NCBI GenBank assembly: GCA_944472135.2
Contig: OX235262.1
Location: 82,992,903-83,056,902 of the forward strand
Reading direction: 5' to 3'
Length of the DNA: 64,000 nt
Source: Trichobilharzia regenti
Lineage: Eukaryota > Platyhelminthes > Trematoda > Strigeidida > Schistosomatidae
Position numbers and translations under genes: made by a program. Below are positions 40,131 to 52,450 of the stretch, one piece after another. The notes beneath the pieces were generated by a model. The model made no database searches. It was not told the DNA's origin and saw only the letters and a list, made by a program, of their open reading frames with translations. Every line of letters starts with the position of its first letter. Positions within the stretch are counted from its first letter, which is position 1.

Positions 40131-40626
40131 TTTTACAGATACGATCAGTTATGTTATAAGTTACAATCGTGACGTTGTATTACAAATTGATACTTTTCCA
40201 TTGGTATAAGAGTATATTCCACAAATGTAATCCAGGTTGCGTCGTGGGGAAAGTTAATTCGTTATTAACCAGGCAACTGAAAGATACGGGACCAATAATG
40301 TTTGCAGATCATTTGTCATTGTAAATGGTCAAATATCCACATTATTCATTCTCATTCAAAAAGTCAAATAGAAGCTGAAATGGTGAGAGAAAAAAGAAGA
40401 CAAACAACAGCAACGCAAAAGAAAGCAACGGGAGTCCTTAAGGAGTGATTAATAAATATATACATATATATTCTGTTTTGTAACTATGCTTATTTTTGTT
40501 CATTAACTAACTAGTCCCGTTACGCTAACTTTTATATTATGTGTGAACTAATATTACTGTCCTGTGTAGAAATGTTTATCATCTAGTTCCAATAATATTA
40601 AAATTTATAATTGTAGTTTGTTGTAA
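40131..40626. other. CR1 3' flank, AT-rich
   Basis: This may include the CR1-like element's 3' UTR (minus strand). No octamer tail typical of vertebrate CR1 was seen. Confidence 0.4.
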
Positions 40627-42378
40627 CTACACGTTTAAAGAACTTAAAATATCTATGTATGGTGAAAAAGAAGGTGTAAGAGTCAGGCGCAAAAGTGCAT
40701 TGTCATCTTTGAGCAGTCTGGTGACTGAGGAGATGAACACTGGAAGTGTGTTTGCATCGCGCACATTAGCTGGTAGTCTATTCCAAATGACTGAAAACTT
40801 ATTTAAGAAGAAGTTGTACCGCACGTAAGTCTGACAGTGCTCCATAGCAGCTAGGTTGTGATGATTTCTAAGATTGTAACTGATGACAGCGGTAGGTTTA
40901 GTTATTGGCTCGGAGGAATGCAAGAGAAGATTAGTTAGCTTATAGTAAAAGATAAGGTTTAGCTTAAGGCGTCTTTTCCAGAGGGGTTCTAATCTTAGTC
41001 TTTCGCATCGCTCATGGTATTCCAGACCACTTTCTAAACCAAGAGTTCTTGAGGTAAACTGCCGTTGCACTCCCTCTAATTTAAGCTTGTCATTTTGTCT
41101 GAGTCCGCTAAGAATAAACGGGCAGTATTCTAAGATAGGTCGGACACATACTTTGTATAATAAAACCCTAGTTTCACAACAAAAGAAATTGCGTGTTATG
41201 CATCCTATCAGCCTTCGTGTTTTACGTCTGGCATAATCAGTCTGTTCAGCGAACGTTAGGTTACTAGAGTATCTAATACCGAGATCTACGACTGAGTTGA
41301 GCTTAGCTAGTTTTCGCCCATTTATTTCAAGAGTTAGATCAAGGTTACTGTTTCTGATATAAATCCAGCCGCATTTGTCAATGTTAAAATTTAGACAGGA
41401 TTCAGCACACCATGTTGCAAGGCTACTTAGTTCAAGATGTATTTTAGTAACCATATCGCTTAATTCATGAGTGTAGCAGGAGTAGACGACTTTGAGGTCG
41501 TCAGCATATAGGAATGGTTTGCCTAAGGTGAAGCACTTGCAAATGCTGTTAATGTAGATTGTGAATAAAAGTGGACCTAGGACACTACCTTGCACGACCC
41601 CACTTGAGATCTGCCTAGGATGAGACAATACAGATCCAACTTTGGTTATTTGTACCCTGTTGCTTAGAAATGATTTTAACCAGTTCAGTAATGGGTTGCG
41701 AATTCCACAAGAGTACAGCTTCTCAAAGAGAATACTGTGAGATACCATGTCAAATGCCCTAGATATATCGAAGTAGAGAACAACGACTAGCTTACGTGCT
41801 TCGCGACTACTAGTGATGCAGTTGAAAAAGTCGAAGTGGCAAGTAACGCAGGATCTATTTTTGAGAAATCCGTGTTGAGACCTTGTAACAAGATCTTCCC
41901 TAATTAGGTAGTCTGACAATTGATCTTTTACAACTTTCTCCATGATTCGTGAGATAACTGGGGTTATATTTATGGGTCTGTAATTGCGGACGTTTGCCTT
42001 ATCCCCAGATTTGTAATGTGGAATTATGAAGCTAGTTTTCCACTCACTAGGGTAAGTGCCAGTGTCCATAGATATTGAGAAGAATTTAAGGAGTAACAAG
42101 GGTATATCACACCCACTGTTTTTGAAAATTATCGAAGCTAGGCCATCCGGTCCCGTACTAGTGGAAGGTTTAAGGCTTTTAATTGCTTGTACTATTAACT
42201 GATTAGTGAACACAATGCTTTCAAGGGAAGAGATAGTAAGGGGAGCGGTTTCACCAGGCATATGTGTTTCTAAACTAAAGTTTGCAAACCAATCACTGAA
42301 AAGTTCACAGATAGTGGCAGGTTCATTGTAGATTACTTTGTCGTGAAGTAAGTATGGGATTTCCCTCGCCGACTGCAT
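40627..42378 (-). CDS. CR1-like reverse transcriptase, 583 codons from first ATG
   Basis: RT motifs from the N-terminus: GPDGLASIIFKNSG (77-89), SEWKTSFIIPHYKSGD (111-126), NYRPINITPVISRIMEKVV (132-150), D204 in LYFDISRAFD, GVVQGSVLGPLLF (260-272) and YADD at 291-294. A C-terminal domain follows with YKVCVRPILEYC and WNRLPANVRDA, characteristic of CR1 and other APE LINEs. The frame is uninterrupted over 580 codons. The ATG used here is internal to the original protein; open frame continues about 22 codons upstream. Lacking the endonuclease, it is not autonomous. Confidence 0.9.
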   Translation of the reverse strand: MQSAREIPYLLHDKVIYNEPATICELFSDWFANFSLETHMPGETAPLTISSLESIVFTNQLIVQAIKSLKPSTSTGPDGLASIIFKNSGCDIPLLLLKFFSISMDTGTYPSEWKTSFIIPHYKSGDKANVRNYRPINITPVISRIMEKVVKDQLSDYLIREDLVTRSQHGFLKNRSCVTCHFDFFNCITSSREARKLVVVLYFDISRAFDMVSHSILFEKLYSCGIRNPLLNWLKSFLSNRVQITKVGSVLSHPRQISSGVVQGSVLGPLLFTIYINSICKCFTLGKPFLYADDLKVVYSCYTHELSDMVTKIHLELSSLATWCAESCLNFNIDKCGWIYIRNSNLDLTLEINGRKLAKLNSVVDLGIRYSSNLTFAEQTDYARRKTRRLIGCITRNFFCCETRVLLYKVCVRPILEYCPFILSGLRQNDKLKLEGVQRQFTSRTLGLESGLEYHERCERLRLEPLWKRRLKLNLIFYYKLTNLLLHSSEPITKPTAVISYNLRNHHNLAAMEHCQTYVRYNFFLNKFSVIWNRLPANVRDANTLPVFISSVTRLLKDDNALLRLTLTPSFSPYIDILSSLNV

Positions 42379-42443
42379 TCGTTTTTTAAGAAGTGCCGTT
42401 AAGTTATAAACTTTGGAGGTACTTTCAAGTGCCGTTAACTCTT
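40627..42443 (-). mobile_element. 5'-truncated CR1-like LINE
   Basis: Only the RT and C-terminal parts remain; the endonuclease is missing. The open frame extends from a stop at about 42443 to 40627. RT wording (NYRPINITPVISRIMEKVV, GVVQGSVLGPLLFTIYINSI) is typical of the CR1 clade, to which schistosome SR1 and Perere-3 belong. Exact family not determined. Confidence 0.88.
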
Positions 42444-42893
42444 TAATCTACTGGTAACACTCCTTTCGTGGAACTTATTCTCAAGACAGTTTTCAGCGGA
42501 CCTTCTCTATGGACTGACAGCTTCTTGAGGAGACCTGTATTGACTTCACTTGATATCCTGTACATGCGCGGATTCTGGCGGAGCAATCTACGGCCATTTC
42601 TGTTTCATTTGCGATTGAATAAAGTGTGCCCGCCTCTTGATACTAGGTCACAAAAACAGGAAACAATTAAAGACGTTTTCATCCAACAGACCGGTGGTTG
42701 GAATCACCGATAAACAAGCGCAAGGATTTTCAGGCCAATGCTTTAATTTATTTAAACGGGGATAAACATACGTTTAGTATGGAGTGTGAATTATTACAGC
42801 CAGTAAATGTCCCCCATTGGACGTAAGTCAGAACCACTAGAGTGTGCGACGAATGTCATAATTCAATATATAACTTCATCACACGAACATTCT
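42444..42893. other. Intergenic, nothing recognised
   Basis: An 81-codon plus-strand frame (42468-42713) has no recognisable motif. Confidence 0.4.
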
Positions 42894-43107
42894 TAGCGAA
42901 GTCAATTCTAGGCGGGAGACGACTTAGGGTCTATACAACACAGAACACTAAGGTCACCCAAATGTATTTAGTGATTAAAGATTTTAGAAAGACGAAACAT
43001 GTAACCAAGTAGAAACTATATGGTCTCTATGACTTTTAGGGTTCTCTCTATCCACTGATCGATATCCTATAAAATTTAAGCTAGAGACCTGAAGATATCA
43101 GTTACTG
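42894..43107 (+). repeat. 214-base inverted arm, left copy
   Basis: TAGCGAAGTCAATTC through ATATCAGTTACTG is, by eye, a perfect reverse complement of 56010-56223. The match breaks sharply on both sides. Confidence 0.88.
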
Positions 43108-44386
43108 CCATCTGAGAATATTACCATTTCATGAACGGTCAAACAGGTCAGTGTAAGCCTTTCAAGGATGATGATGAAGAGTGTAGTGGAGTCCATGAAT
43201 CCTGGATCTCTGGTTTATAAACCAAGTGTCCTGTTAACATACCCTTATTATTGGAGAAGACAATTTTAACTTTTGAAGAGCGACTTTATTGCATATCCCC
43301 GCACTGACGCTTGTTGCTATGTTGCCTTTGCTTTAAAGTGGGCTTGGTTTCGGGGGAAGACTTAACTGATGTAATATTGTGATTTCGAGTGAGGATAAAC
43401 GTTATAGCCATATACTTTCGCGCAATGTATGGGCTATCGCGTTCACGCATATAGAGGCGTTATAATCGCTCAGCTTTGTGAAAATTGGTTATATTTGACT
43501 AGTTTTAGGCTTCTGTAGCCGAAGAAGGCAGTATTTCGCTGTATTGTGTTCTTGGTAATGCGTAAAATTGTCTCCATATCCCAGACGAATTATTAATAAA
43601 AAAGTCATCCTTTTAAGTAATTTCGCACCGAAAGACTATTAATAGCGTCTTAGGACCTTGAGGCCCTGTTGTTTGCGAGTTGTTTTAGATCTCAAGGTAG
43701 TAAATTGACTACGGGCAATGGCTGTTGTCATCTCAGTTATTCTATGAGAATCGGGCATTTGGAAGAGAAGTAGCATACAGACATAAGTTGGATGTGTGTT
43801 TTGAGGATGTTTAACACTTCTGTGATGACTGAAATATTCCATAACACATCGAAGAGATCATGCGATGAATGAGACAGGCTGCTGAATTTCCTGGTGGTTA
43901 TATCTACTTTGATGAAGTTCCTAGTTAAAATTGTTTAGGCGAGGATGTGATACTAGTTTGATTTACATTTGCACATGGAATTTCAGAAGACCGTAATTGC
44001 TCATTGCATAAAATGGCATCAGATTATGTTGATATCAGTGTGCATCGGGTCACGAAGAATAGTATAGATGGTCCTTCTAAAATGTCAGACTACCTAAAAT
44101 TAGTATCAGCTTTCTGTCCATTAGTAGCTAGCAACTGTGTCCTACAACTACTACACCTGTTAGATAAGTTATACCAGTCTCAATAATTCGTTTTCAGATC
44201 ACTAAGATATTCTGAGATCCTTGATGAATTACTTGTGGCTATGAAGGATATGGAAGATGTACTTGTGGCTCATATCTTTAAAGCATTTATTATTAAACAA
44301 GTTATCTGTAGGGATTTTGTGATGTTCAGGTTACAATGCTTCAGTGTATGTAGTGACCGCATGCTTCTGTGCGCGAAGGGAAGATA
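43108..44386. other. Interval inside the inverted arms, nothing recognised
   Basis: No transposase-like or other coding frame was found. Confidence 0.4.
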
Positions 44387-44727
44387 ATAATATATATTTA
44401 TTCCTATCTGTGTAGGACACACCAGTTGTACAGGCATGGATAAGTATTATTTACATTAAATGAATTTGATTCAAGGTGAAATTACAAAGTTGCTGTTCTC
44501 TCTGCCGCTAGTTTGTGTGTACAACCTGATAGCTAGTCGTTCAGTCGAGTACATTAAGAAATATCAAAATAGTGTCTTCGTATTGACAAAATGCCCAAGT
44601 ATGTGTTTGATGGATTACAAATAATTGGAGAAAAAATAAAGCTTGAAGTCAGTCTCTCCATATAACATAGTTGTGTGCGGCATCGTATCTTGTTCTTGTT
44701 TTGTGTTCAAAGTGGGTATTAATTAAA
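44387..44727 (+). repeat. Unclassified repeat X, copy 2
   Basis: See 39780-40130: same blocks in the same order and orientation. A short following block (GTGCCTGTAGAAATGGCATG at 44746) recurs near 55013, on the far side of the BEL pair. Confidence 0.65.
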
Positions 44728-46533
44728 TTCATAACATAACTTATTGTGCCTGTAGAAATGGCATGCATTCCTTGTAAACACCCGTTTACGACATATCAAA
44801 TTATTATTATTTGCTTGCTGCTATACTTCAGAAGATGAACATTATGTGTGACAGTGAAAACCACAGAAGAATGCTGTCATGAACGAAAAACGGGAAAGGA
44901 TAATGGACCTTTTTCAACAAAGGTAGGCAAATATAAAGCGTTTAACTTCAATATTACTTCTTTCCTACTTCGGCGACTTAAAAACATACACTTAGTTGAC
45001 TTATTTCCAGATATCCGGTAACGTCAGTCAACCCGGTCACAGCGATTCGATATAGCCAAAATAATTACGACAAACAACTGCGTAAAGAAATTTGCTTCTT
45101 ATTATATTTCATTAATATACTTAACATCCTGCTAACCATACTTTTCTTATTCTATCTGAGTAAAACCAGATTTGTCATTAGTACGAGATGGAGGCCTGAC
45201 TTATCAATGAGACCTGAGAAAGTAATTGTTGGCATAATTCAACGTAAGCAAATTATTACTACGATCGCTACGTCTCAACCTATTCAATTATTCGTATCGT
45301 GTACACTTCACCTTACAGTTTAAGTTAACACTCATAATCATATGGATTGACATCACGCTTTAAGTGAAATAATGGTAATGCACTACTTCTGAATATACAA
45401 CCTTATACGAAATCGAAATCAACTGCAGTGCCTAAGTTCTTTTCTTAATTTTCAAATACTAAAGTTACGTATTTTTGTCCTTGGCCCCTACAGATTTACC
45501 TATGACTAGGGGACGTAATCGCGTAACTTTAGGCAGATGGTTAGGCTTGACTAAAGTACTCACATTTCACTACTTATATCGATCGATAGTGTTGCTACAG
45601 AATTACACTTATGTATAGTAACGAGTTCATATCCTAGGGAGTACCGGTCTAGCATGCCGTACTCCCACCGCATGCAGAACAAATAGAACACGGGAATATT
45701 GGATAGAAAATTTTATTTCACTGCAACGCAAACAAGTTTATTTACATGCATTAACTGAGCACAGTCCAAGATGAGAGTCTTCGTTTGGAAAGTATCTCCC
45801 ATTATTCGATGGAAACTGCTCAGTGTCCAAATTGCGTCACGTTTGAATTCTTCCAAAATTCAAGTAAACAGAACTCTGTGTCCGTGTTCAAAGCTATCCG
45901 GTATCACAAACTGCAAAACAGAATGTCTGCATGGTTATACATGAATGGGTGAACTTACCTTCACTTGTTGTTGTATGTAGAATCAATTCCTAAAACTGAT
46001 TATCCAATATATCTGGTTACAAGTCGTAAAAGGACCATCACTGTTTTTCGGATGTGTTTGGCCAAATGCGGCTACATCTGCTTCCACTGAGTTTAATTAA
46101 CTGACAGACCTCATTGCGACCCATCATTCCTAAAATTGATCCAGATTAAATTCACTTGCATAAATCAAGCATTTACATAGATATGGTGGTGGTCACTAAG
46201 GTGAATCGCCCCATTCTGTAAGAACAGCAATATGCAATTTGACCGCAAGAGATTTTTCTGAGGGCTTAGATCTTTGTCTTGAAAAAGATAATAATGAACG
46301 CCTAGACAGATCATGCTTCTGCCTTTAAATATATACCGTTCGCTCAGCCTATTGTTGAGATGCGACCGTGAGGGCTCTGCACAGATTTATGGGGCATCTT
46401 ATAAATTAACTTGCTGTCCATTGTCGAATCTATGAATACTACTTCACAATGTCCTATCCCATTCATTTTCTAATAACGTCTTTACTAGATCCTCATTATA
46501 TTCCATTGAACCTAACATATTGTACCTCTTAAT
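44728..46533. other. Interval left of the BEL pair, nothing recognised
   Basis: This 1.8-kb stretch has no long frame and no recognisable repeat apart from the short block near 44746. Confidence 0.4.
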
Positions 46534-46538
46534 GACTT

Positions 46539-46896
46539 TGTCAATGTAGTTGAAGATTGAACGATCAATTCATTGTTGTTTGCTCAAAACCAACTTCTTC
46601 AATTTTCGTGGAGGCATCAATACGACAGTCATCGTCTCATCGGTCGCTGTTCAGAAAGAAGTCAGTAGACAACCGTCAGAAGTAATATTGTGATTTATTA
46701 TTGTAATATTTGTTCACAGACATTAGTGGAAGATTTTTTATATGTTGGTGTTACAATAAAGAATTCTCAAGTGGCCAATCGATGTTTTGGATTTTGCGTC
46801 CGTTATTACTAAGCGTTTCTGAAAAACTTCAAGGAACAGCATGAGCCCGAGCGTAGCGAGAGCTGGGCATTAACGGTTTATGAGACTTTGATGACA
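46539..46896 (+). repeat. 5' LTR, plus BEL element
   Basis: Same length as its partner but with a noticeable number of differences, clustered between about 46755 and 46800. Confidence 0.88.
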
Positions 46897-47040
46897 GTTT
46901 CTGACGATAGAAACAGATCTGGCGGATTCAGACAGTTGGTGAAAGTTTGGATAGTCACCGTTCATCTTTCCTGGTGCCGGTCAAGTCCTCTTTGAACAAG
47001 CAATATCTGGAACGTTTTTGGAATTTGGTCAAGTTCAACA

Positions 47041-48988
47041 ATGCCTGGGTCAAAGAAGGGACAGAGTGTCTTGGATGCAAACAGGAAAGTAAGTCATGGT
47101 GACTTGTCTGTTAATTGCAACGATGTGTCTGATGTTAAGCATGACATGGTTGATGTTACCGTTTCGCCGTTCAGGGATAATAGGAACATCAAACTCCCTA
47201 AATTTGAACCACGATGTTTTGATGGAAACCCGGCTGATTATTTACAATTTGTAAAGGAGTTTGAGATCATGCTGAGTGGATTTTATTAACTGATGAAATG
47301 AAGTTAATGTATTTGATGAGGTATTGCACTGGAGATGCTGCAGGAGCTATACAGTGCTGTAAGCTCATGCCCCCTAATGAGGGATACGCTGAGGCTATGA
47401 GCATATTACGTCAAAGGTTTGGAAGACCTTCGATGATTGTAAGGAACGTATACGAAGCTGTCAAAGGTAACGGCAGTCAAGTAAAAGATGACTCCAAGGC
47501 ACTTACTGAGTTTTTAAATAATCTTATAAGAATACCTTGATTTCTATGAATTGTATGAGTGACCTCAACTCGAGTTTTATACTAGAAGTAATAGCAAGAC
47601 GCCTACCTACTCGACTGCAAAGGAAGTGGATGAAGATAAGCTCCCGTATGGAGGATGAGGGTATCGAGCCGAAATTTGATGATATCCTGAAACTAGTACA
47701 AGATAGTGTCAATCAATCGATGAGCAATTTTGCCAGTATATTGAATCTCACCCCTAGAATAGAGCAGTCTGAGGGTAAAACGCAATCATTGATGACGAAT
47801 AGGCCTCAGAGAGGTGGATATCGAGAAGGCACCATGATGTCTAGTAATGCATATGGATCTAGTGAGTGTAACAGGTTTCGTAGTACATCCTCAACAGATA
47901 AGTTGCAAGATGCAAGACAAACACGGTTGTGTTGTACACGTTTGCAAGAGGTGCATACAAAGGTGAGCTGTGAACCAGTGAGCAAGTTCAGTGATAAGCT
48001 AAATGTAAACTCCAGGCCTGACTCCGAATTGAGTGACGATAACGGTGCGGTGAAGAAGTCTGTAGTTGCAACTGGTAAGCCATTGTTGAATAGAGTGTCA
48101 CAGAGTAGAGTTATTGCTTCAGAGTGCAGTTCTGACTCCACAAGTTTACAAGGTGTTACTAGTCAGAGTGAAGTTATAAAATATTTTAGGATTTGCGAGG
48201 AGGAACCAAAATTGTCTATTTCTGTTATTAAAGAGTTTGAAAATGATGAAGTTGACGGTAAAGTGAATATTCGTGATAATGATCATGATAGTACACAGTT
48301 GTCTTTGGTTGATCATGATGAGATGAGGGATATGCCTACTACTGCTAAGTTGAACAAAGTTTCTGTACAACTTGAACGTGAAGTAGAATTGAACGCAGAT
48401 GCAGTTCCAAAAGGTGTGAATACTTGTGAGACAGTCAGTGTAATTGATCAGCGTGTAGCCCACCTATCATCAGATGATAGTGCTAAACCCGAACTAGTAG
48501 TGAAAGAACGCAGTGGTGGTAATCTTGCACTTGGACAATTATCTGAGAGCGGAACAAGAACAGCTTCTGATCCACCACTAAGTTCATCACCTTGTGTCAC
48601 TCAGTCATCGTTGGTGTTTTCATCCACAATGAAACAGATGCCCATCAACTCAAGTATCTTCTGCAATGACTATGGTAGTATCAGTTCGTCTGAAAGGACG
48701 TATATCAATGGTCAGTTTAGTGCGGATAAGCCAAGTGTAAAGGAGAGAGTTATTGTTAAATTGACTTGCACGAATAAAGGCATTTCTAGTTTCAAGTTAC
48801 TATTTGAATGTTATTATCTTTGGTGTAAATTACTCTGTTTCTATACTTGGTTGATGAGATATGTCGTGTGTTTGTTGGTCATCTATATTCTACGATACAA
48901 TGACATGGGCGTGTTTCCGTTCAGATTTGAGGATATAGCTGATAGAAAAAAGTCAGCAAATGAACTCTGCGATGATTTTCCAACCTAG
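47041..48988 (+). pseudogene. Broken gag-like gene of the plus BEL element
   Basis: It matches the 651-codon ORF of the minus copy from MPGSKKGQSVLDANRKVSHG to the ELCDDFPT end, but frameshifts near 47285 and 47540 split it into three frames (47041-47289, 47298-47540, 47537-48988). The last piece, 483 codons, is long and open and retains the hydrophobic C-terminus. Confidence 0.88.
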
Positions 48989-48992
48989 GGCG

Positions 48993-49450
48993 TCAACCTG
49001 AGAAGGGTTGTAGGCGTACTGCTGTGAGTCCTACAATTCTTCAAAGGGTAGCGCATCAGTGAGCAGTCCAATGTGCCTGGTGTGTGATTTTGTATATATG
49101 TTCATACTGTATATACTGAATTGATATCATCTGTCATCTAGCTGTTGGTAATTCTGTTTGTGTCCAGACGACTTCCACTTGGATCATCAACCTGAGAAGG
49201 AATGTAGGCGTACTGCTGTAAGTCCTACAGTTCTTCAAGGGTAGTTTGTCGTGTCAGAATCCACAACATTTGATGTGTTGATTGTACATATGTTTGTGTT
49301 AAATAATTGTGTGAATTCCAATTATTGTAATTGTTGGTTAATCTTGTTTGTGTCTGGACATTCCACAACTTACAATCGTCAACCTGTGAAGGCTTGTAGG
49401 CGTACTGGTGTAAGTCCTGCAATTCTTCGAAAGAATTCCACCAAGACATG
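48993..49450 (+). repeat. 193-base tandem repeat in the plus BEL element
   Basis: The anchor TCAACCTGAGAAGG followed by GTAGGCGTACTGCTGTAAGT starts units at 48993, 49187 and 49379 (periods 194 and 192); the third is partial. The minus element has the mirror-image array at about 52047-52446. Confidence 0.85.
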
Positions 49451-50133
49451 ATCCGCGAGGTTATTTGTACTGTTTGTGTATACGAGTGGTGTGTCTTCTC
49501 AATTTGTGATTTCGGATTAATTGTGTTTACTTGTTGTTTCCGTACCTTGTTTTTATTGCATAATTTTGTTAAAATTTTCGTCGTGATTACTTCTGAAGTT
49601 GTTTCGAGTCTTCTACATTCGTGAATGAATTGATTGATATTAGAGACAGCAGATGGGTCGTATACGCCGGGGAGGCTATTGCTGAGAATGAAATGCATAC
49701 GGGGATAATTGTTAGCTGCGGTCCGACACGCCGGGGAGAAAGAGTGTAAACGACTGAGGCTCGCATGCGTCACCACTACTAGAACTGAGGCAGAATGAGT
49801 GACAAGCGATTTCAGTGATAATTGATAGTGAATAGAAAAGAGGATGCTTGAAGAGTATCATGAGGTGGTGCTATGGTCACGTTGCATTCTGCAAGAGTCA
49901 TTCTAGCAAGTGGCGATTTTGTTACAAGATTTCAAGAGGACACCTTTAACTGGAAGGCGCAGGTCGTCATTGATGTGTGAGATTGTGCTGTGAGTATGCT
50001 TGTGGTGAGTTGGCTTTTCTGTTCGTTTTCCATTTCAGCTATGTCCGTGTGACCCAGGTTCTCGCAATGGCATCCAAGTCAACGTGTATTGGTCGTGATG
50101 GAAAAAAGGAATAGATCCTTTTTTGCCGGGGAG

Positions 50134-50491
50134 TGTCAATTTAGTTGAAGATTGAACGATCAATTCATTGTTGTTTGCTCAAAACCAACTTCTTCAATTT
50201 TCGTGGAGGCATCAATACGACAGTCATCGTCTCATCGGTCGCTGTTCAGAAAGAAGTCAGTAGACAACCGTCAGAAGTAATATTGTGATTTATTATTGTA
50301 ATATTTGTTCACAGACCTTAGTGGAAGATTTTTTATATGTTGGTGTTACAATACAGAAATATCAAACGGCAGATCGGTGTTTTGGTTTTTGCGTCCGTTA
50401 TAACTAAGCGTTTCTGAAAAACTTCAAGGAACAGCGTGAGCCCGAGCGTAGCAAGAGCTGGGCATTAACGGTTTACGTGACGTGACTGACA
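50134..50491 (+). repeat. 3' LTR, plus BEL element
   Basis: In the block reading CAGAAATATCAAACGGCAGA it agrees with the solo LTR at 59.9 kb and not with its own 5' partner, while the remainder is close to the 5' LTR. Confidence 0.88.
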
Positions 50492-50496
50492 GACTT

Positions 50497-50920
50497 ATTC
50501 TATTCCTTTTCTCTGTAGGGTACGGTTGTGCACTAAATGCACAAATAGGTATAAAATAAAAACAACTGGCATGAGGATAAATGTATTAAAACCAAAAGTG
50601 GACATCATGATAGTACGAGATATACGTGTAGCATTATACATTGCAAATGAACGTTGTCAGCCTAGGGAGTTTCCTTTATTAATGCATTTATTAATGATAC
50701 TTGCACTTACCTATTTCATTACAATTTAATGATTCACCTCAGCACTTTTGCTTTTCTAAAACAGCTTTCAATCCCTTGTAAACGTTGTACTTACCTCAAT
50801 TTTGGTTGGTTATCGTATACCTACAACCACGGGATGAAAATGAAACGAAGTCGATTTTCCCGCTCAACCTGGAGGACAACTGTACAATTCAATAACTATG
50901 CGGCCTGGTTCAGACAATGA
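50497..50920. other. 424-base spacer between the two BEL elements
   Basis: The sequence is unique within the window as far as I can see. Two short frames (50526-50729 and 50729-50920) show no motif. Confidence 0.5.
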
Positions 50921-50925
50921 GTGTA

Positions 50926-51300
50926 TGTCATCAAAGCCTCATAAACCGTTAATGCCCAGCTCTCGCTACGCTCGGGCCCACGCTGTTCTTAGAAGATTTC
51001 TGAGAAACGCTTAGTAACAACGGACGAAAAAACCAGAACACCAATTGTTGACTTGAGTATTATGTATTGTTACACCAGCATATAAATCAAGTATCACTAA
51101 GCAAACTAAGAAAACTAAGGTCTGTAAACAAATATTACAATAATAAATCGTTATGTTACTTCTGACGATGTTTAACTCTTCTTTCTGAACAGCGACCGAT
51201 GAGACGATGACTGTCGTATTGATGCCTCCGCGAAAATCGAGGAAGTTGATTTTGAGCAAACAACCAAGAATTGATCGTTCAATCTTCAACTCCATTGACA
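50926..51300 (-). repeat. 3' LTR, minus BEL element
   Basis: It begins TGTCAATGG on the minus strand and is preceded by the purine tract TTTTTTGCCGGGGAG. Confidence 0.9.
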
Positions 51301-52046
51301 CTCCCCGGCAAAAAAGGGATCCAACCCTTTTTTCCTTCACGACCAATGCACGTTGACTTGGATGCCATTGCGAGAACCTGGGTCACACGGACAGAGCTGA
51401 AATGGAAAACAAACAGAAAAGCCAACACACCACAAGCATACCCACAGCACAATCTCACACATCAATGACGACCTGCGCCTCCAGACAGAGACCTCCTCTT
51501 GACATCTTGCAACACAATCGCCACTTGCTAGAATGACTCTTGCAGAATGCAACGTGACCATAGCAGCACCTCATGATACTCTTCAAGCATCCTCTTTTCT
51601 ATTCACTATCAATTATCACTGAAATCGCTTGTCACTCATTCTGCCTCAGTTCTAGTAGCGGTGACGCATGCGAGCCTCAGTCGTTTACACTCTTTCTCCC
51701 CGGCGTGTCGGACCGCAGCTAACAATTATCTCCGTGTGCATTTCATTCTCAGCAATAGCCTAGCCTCCCCGGCGTATACGACCCATCTGCTGTCCTTAAC
51801 ATCAATCAATTCATTCATGGATGTAGAAGACTCGAAACAACTTCAGAAGTAATCACGACGAAAATTTTAACAAAATTACGCAATAACAACAAGATACGAA
51901 AACAACAAGTAAACACAATGAATCCAAAAACACCAATTGATATGACACACCACACGTATATACAAACAGTACAAACAACCTCGCCGATCATGTCTTGATT
52001 GAATTCCTTTGAAGAATTGCAGGACTTACACCAGTACGCCTACAAC

Positions 52047-52446
52047 CCTTCACAGGTTGACGATTGTAAGTTGTGGAATGTCCAGACACAAACAAGATTA
52101 ACCAACAATTACATCAATTGGAACTCACACAACTATTTAACACAAACATATGTACAATCAACACATCAAATGTTGTGGATTCTGACACGACAAACTACCC
52201 TTGAAGAACTGTAGGACTTACAGCAGTACGCCTACATTCCTTCTCAGGTTGATGATCCAAGTGGAAGTCGTCCGGACACAAACAGAATTACCAACAGCTA
52301 GATGACAGATGATATCAATTCAGTATATACAATATGAACATATGTACAAGATCATACACCAAGCACATTGGACTGCTCATTGATGCGCTACCCTTTGAAG
52401 AATTGTAGGACTTACAGCAGTACGCCTACAACCCTTCTCAGGTTGA
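52047..52446 (-). repeat. 193-base tandem repeat in the minus BEL element
   Basis: Mirrored CTTCTCAGGTTGA anchors occur near 52435, 52245 and 52055. The unit and spacing match the plus element, so the array belongs to the element family. Confidence 0.85.
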
Positions 52447-52450
52447 CGCC

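Larger units (their letters stand above)
46539..50491 (+). mobile_element. BEL/Pao-type gag-only LTR element, plus copy (3,953 bases)
   Basis: Two 358-base LTRs (46539-46896 and 50134-50491) begin TGTCAAT and end GACA. A 5-base duplication GACTT flanks the element (46534-46538 and 50492-50496). The interior holds a gag-like ORF, here broken by frameshifts, and about 1.1 kb containing a 193-base tandem repeat. Protease, RT, RNase H and integrase are all missing. The 3' LTR is preceded by TTTTTTGCCGGGGAG, a weak purine tract. Known schistosome BEL/Pao families include Sinbad and Saci-1; membership was not tested. Confidence 0.9.

Noticed and set aside
49225..49776. 183-codon minus-strand ORF antisense to the plus BEL element's 3' region
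   Set aside because: In the other BEL copy the matching stretch is split into two frames, and it overlies the tandem repeat; most likely a chance open frame.
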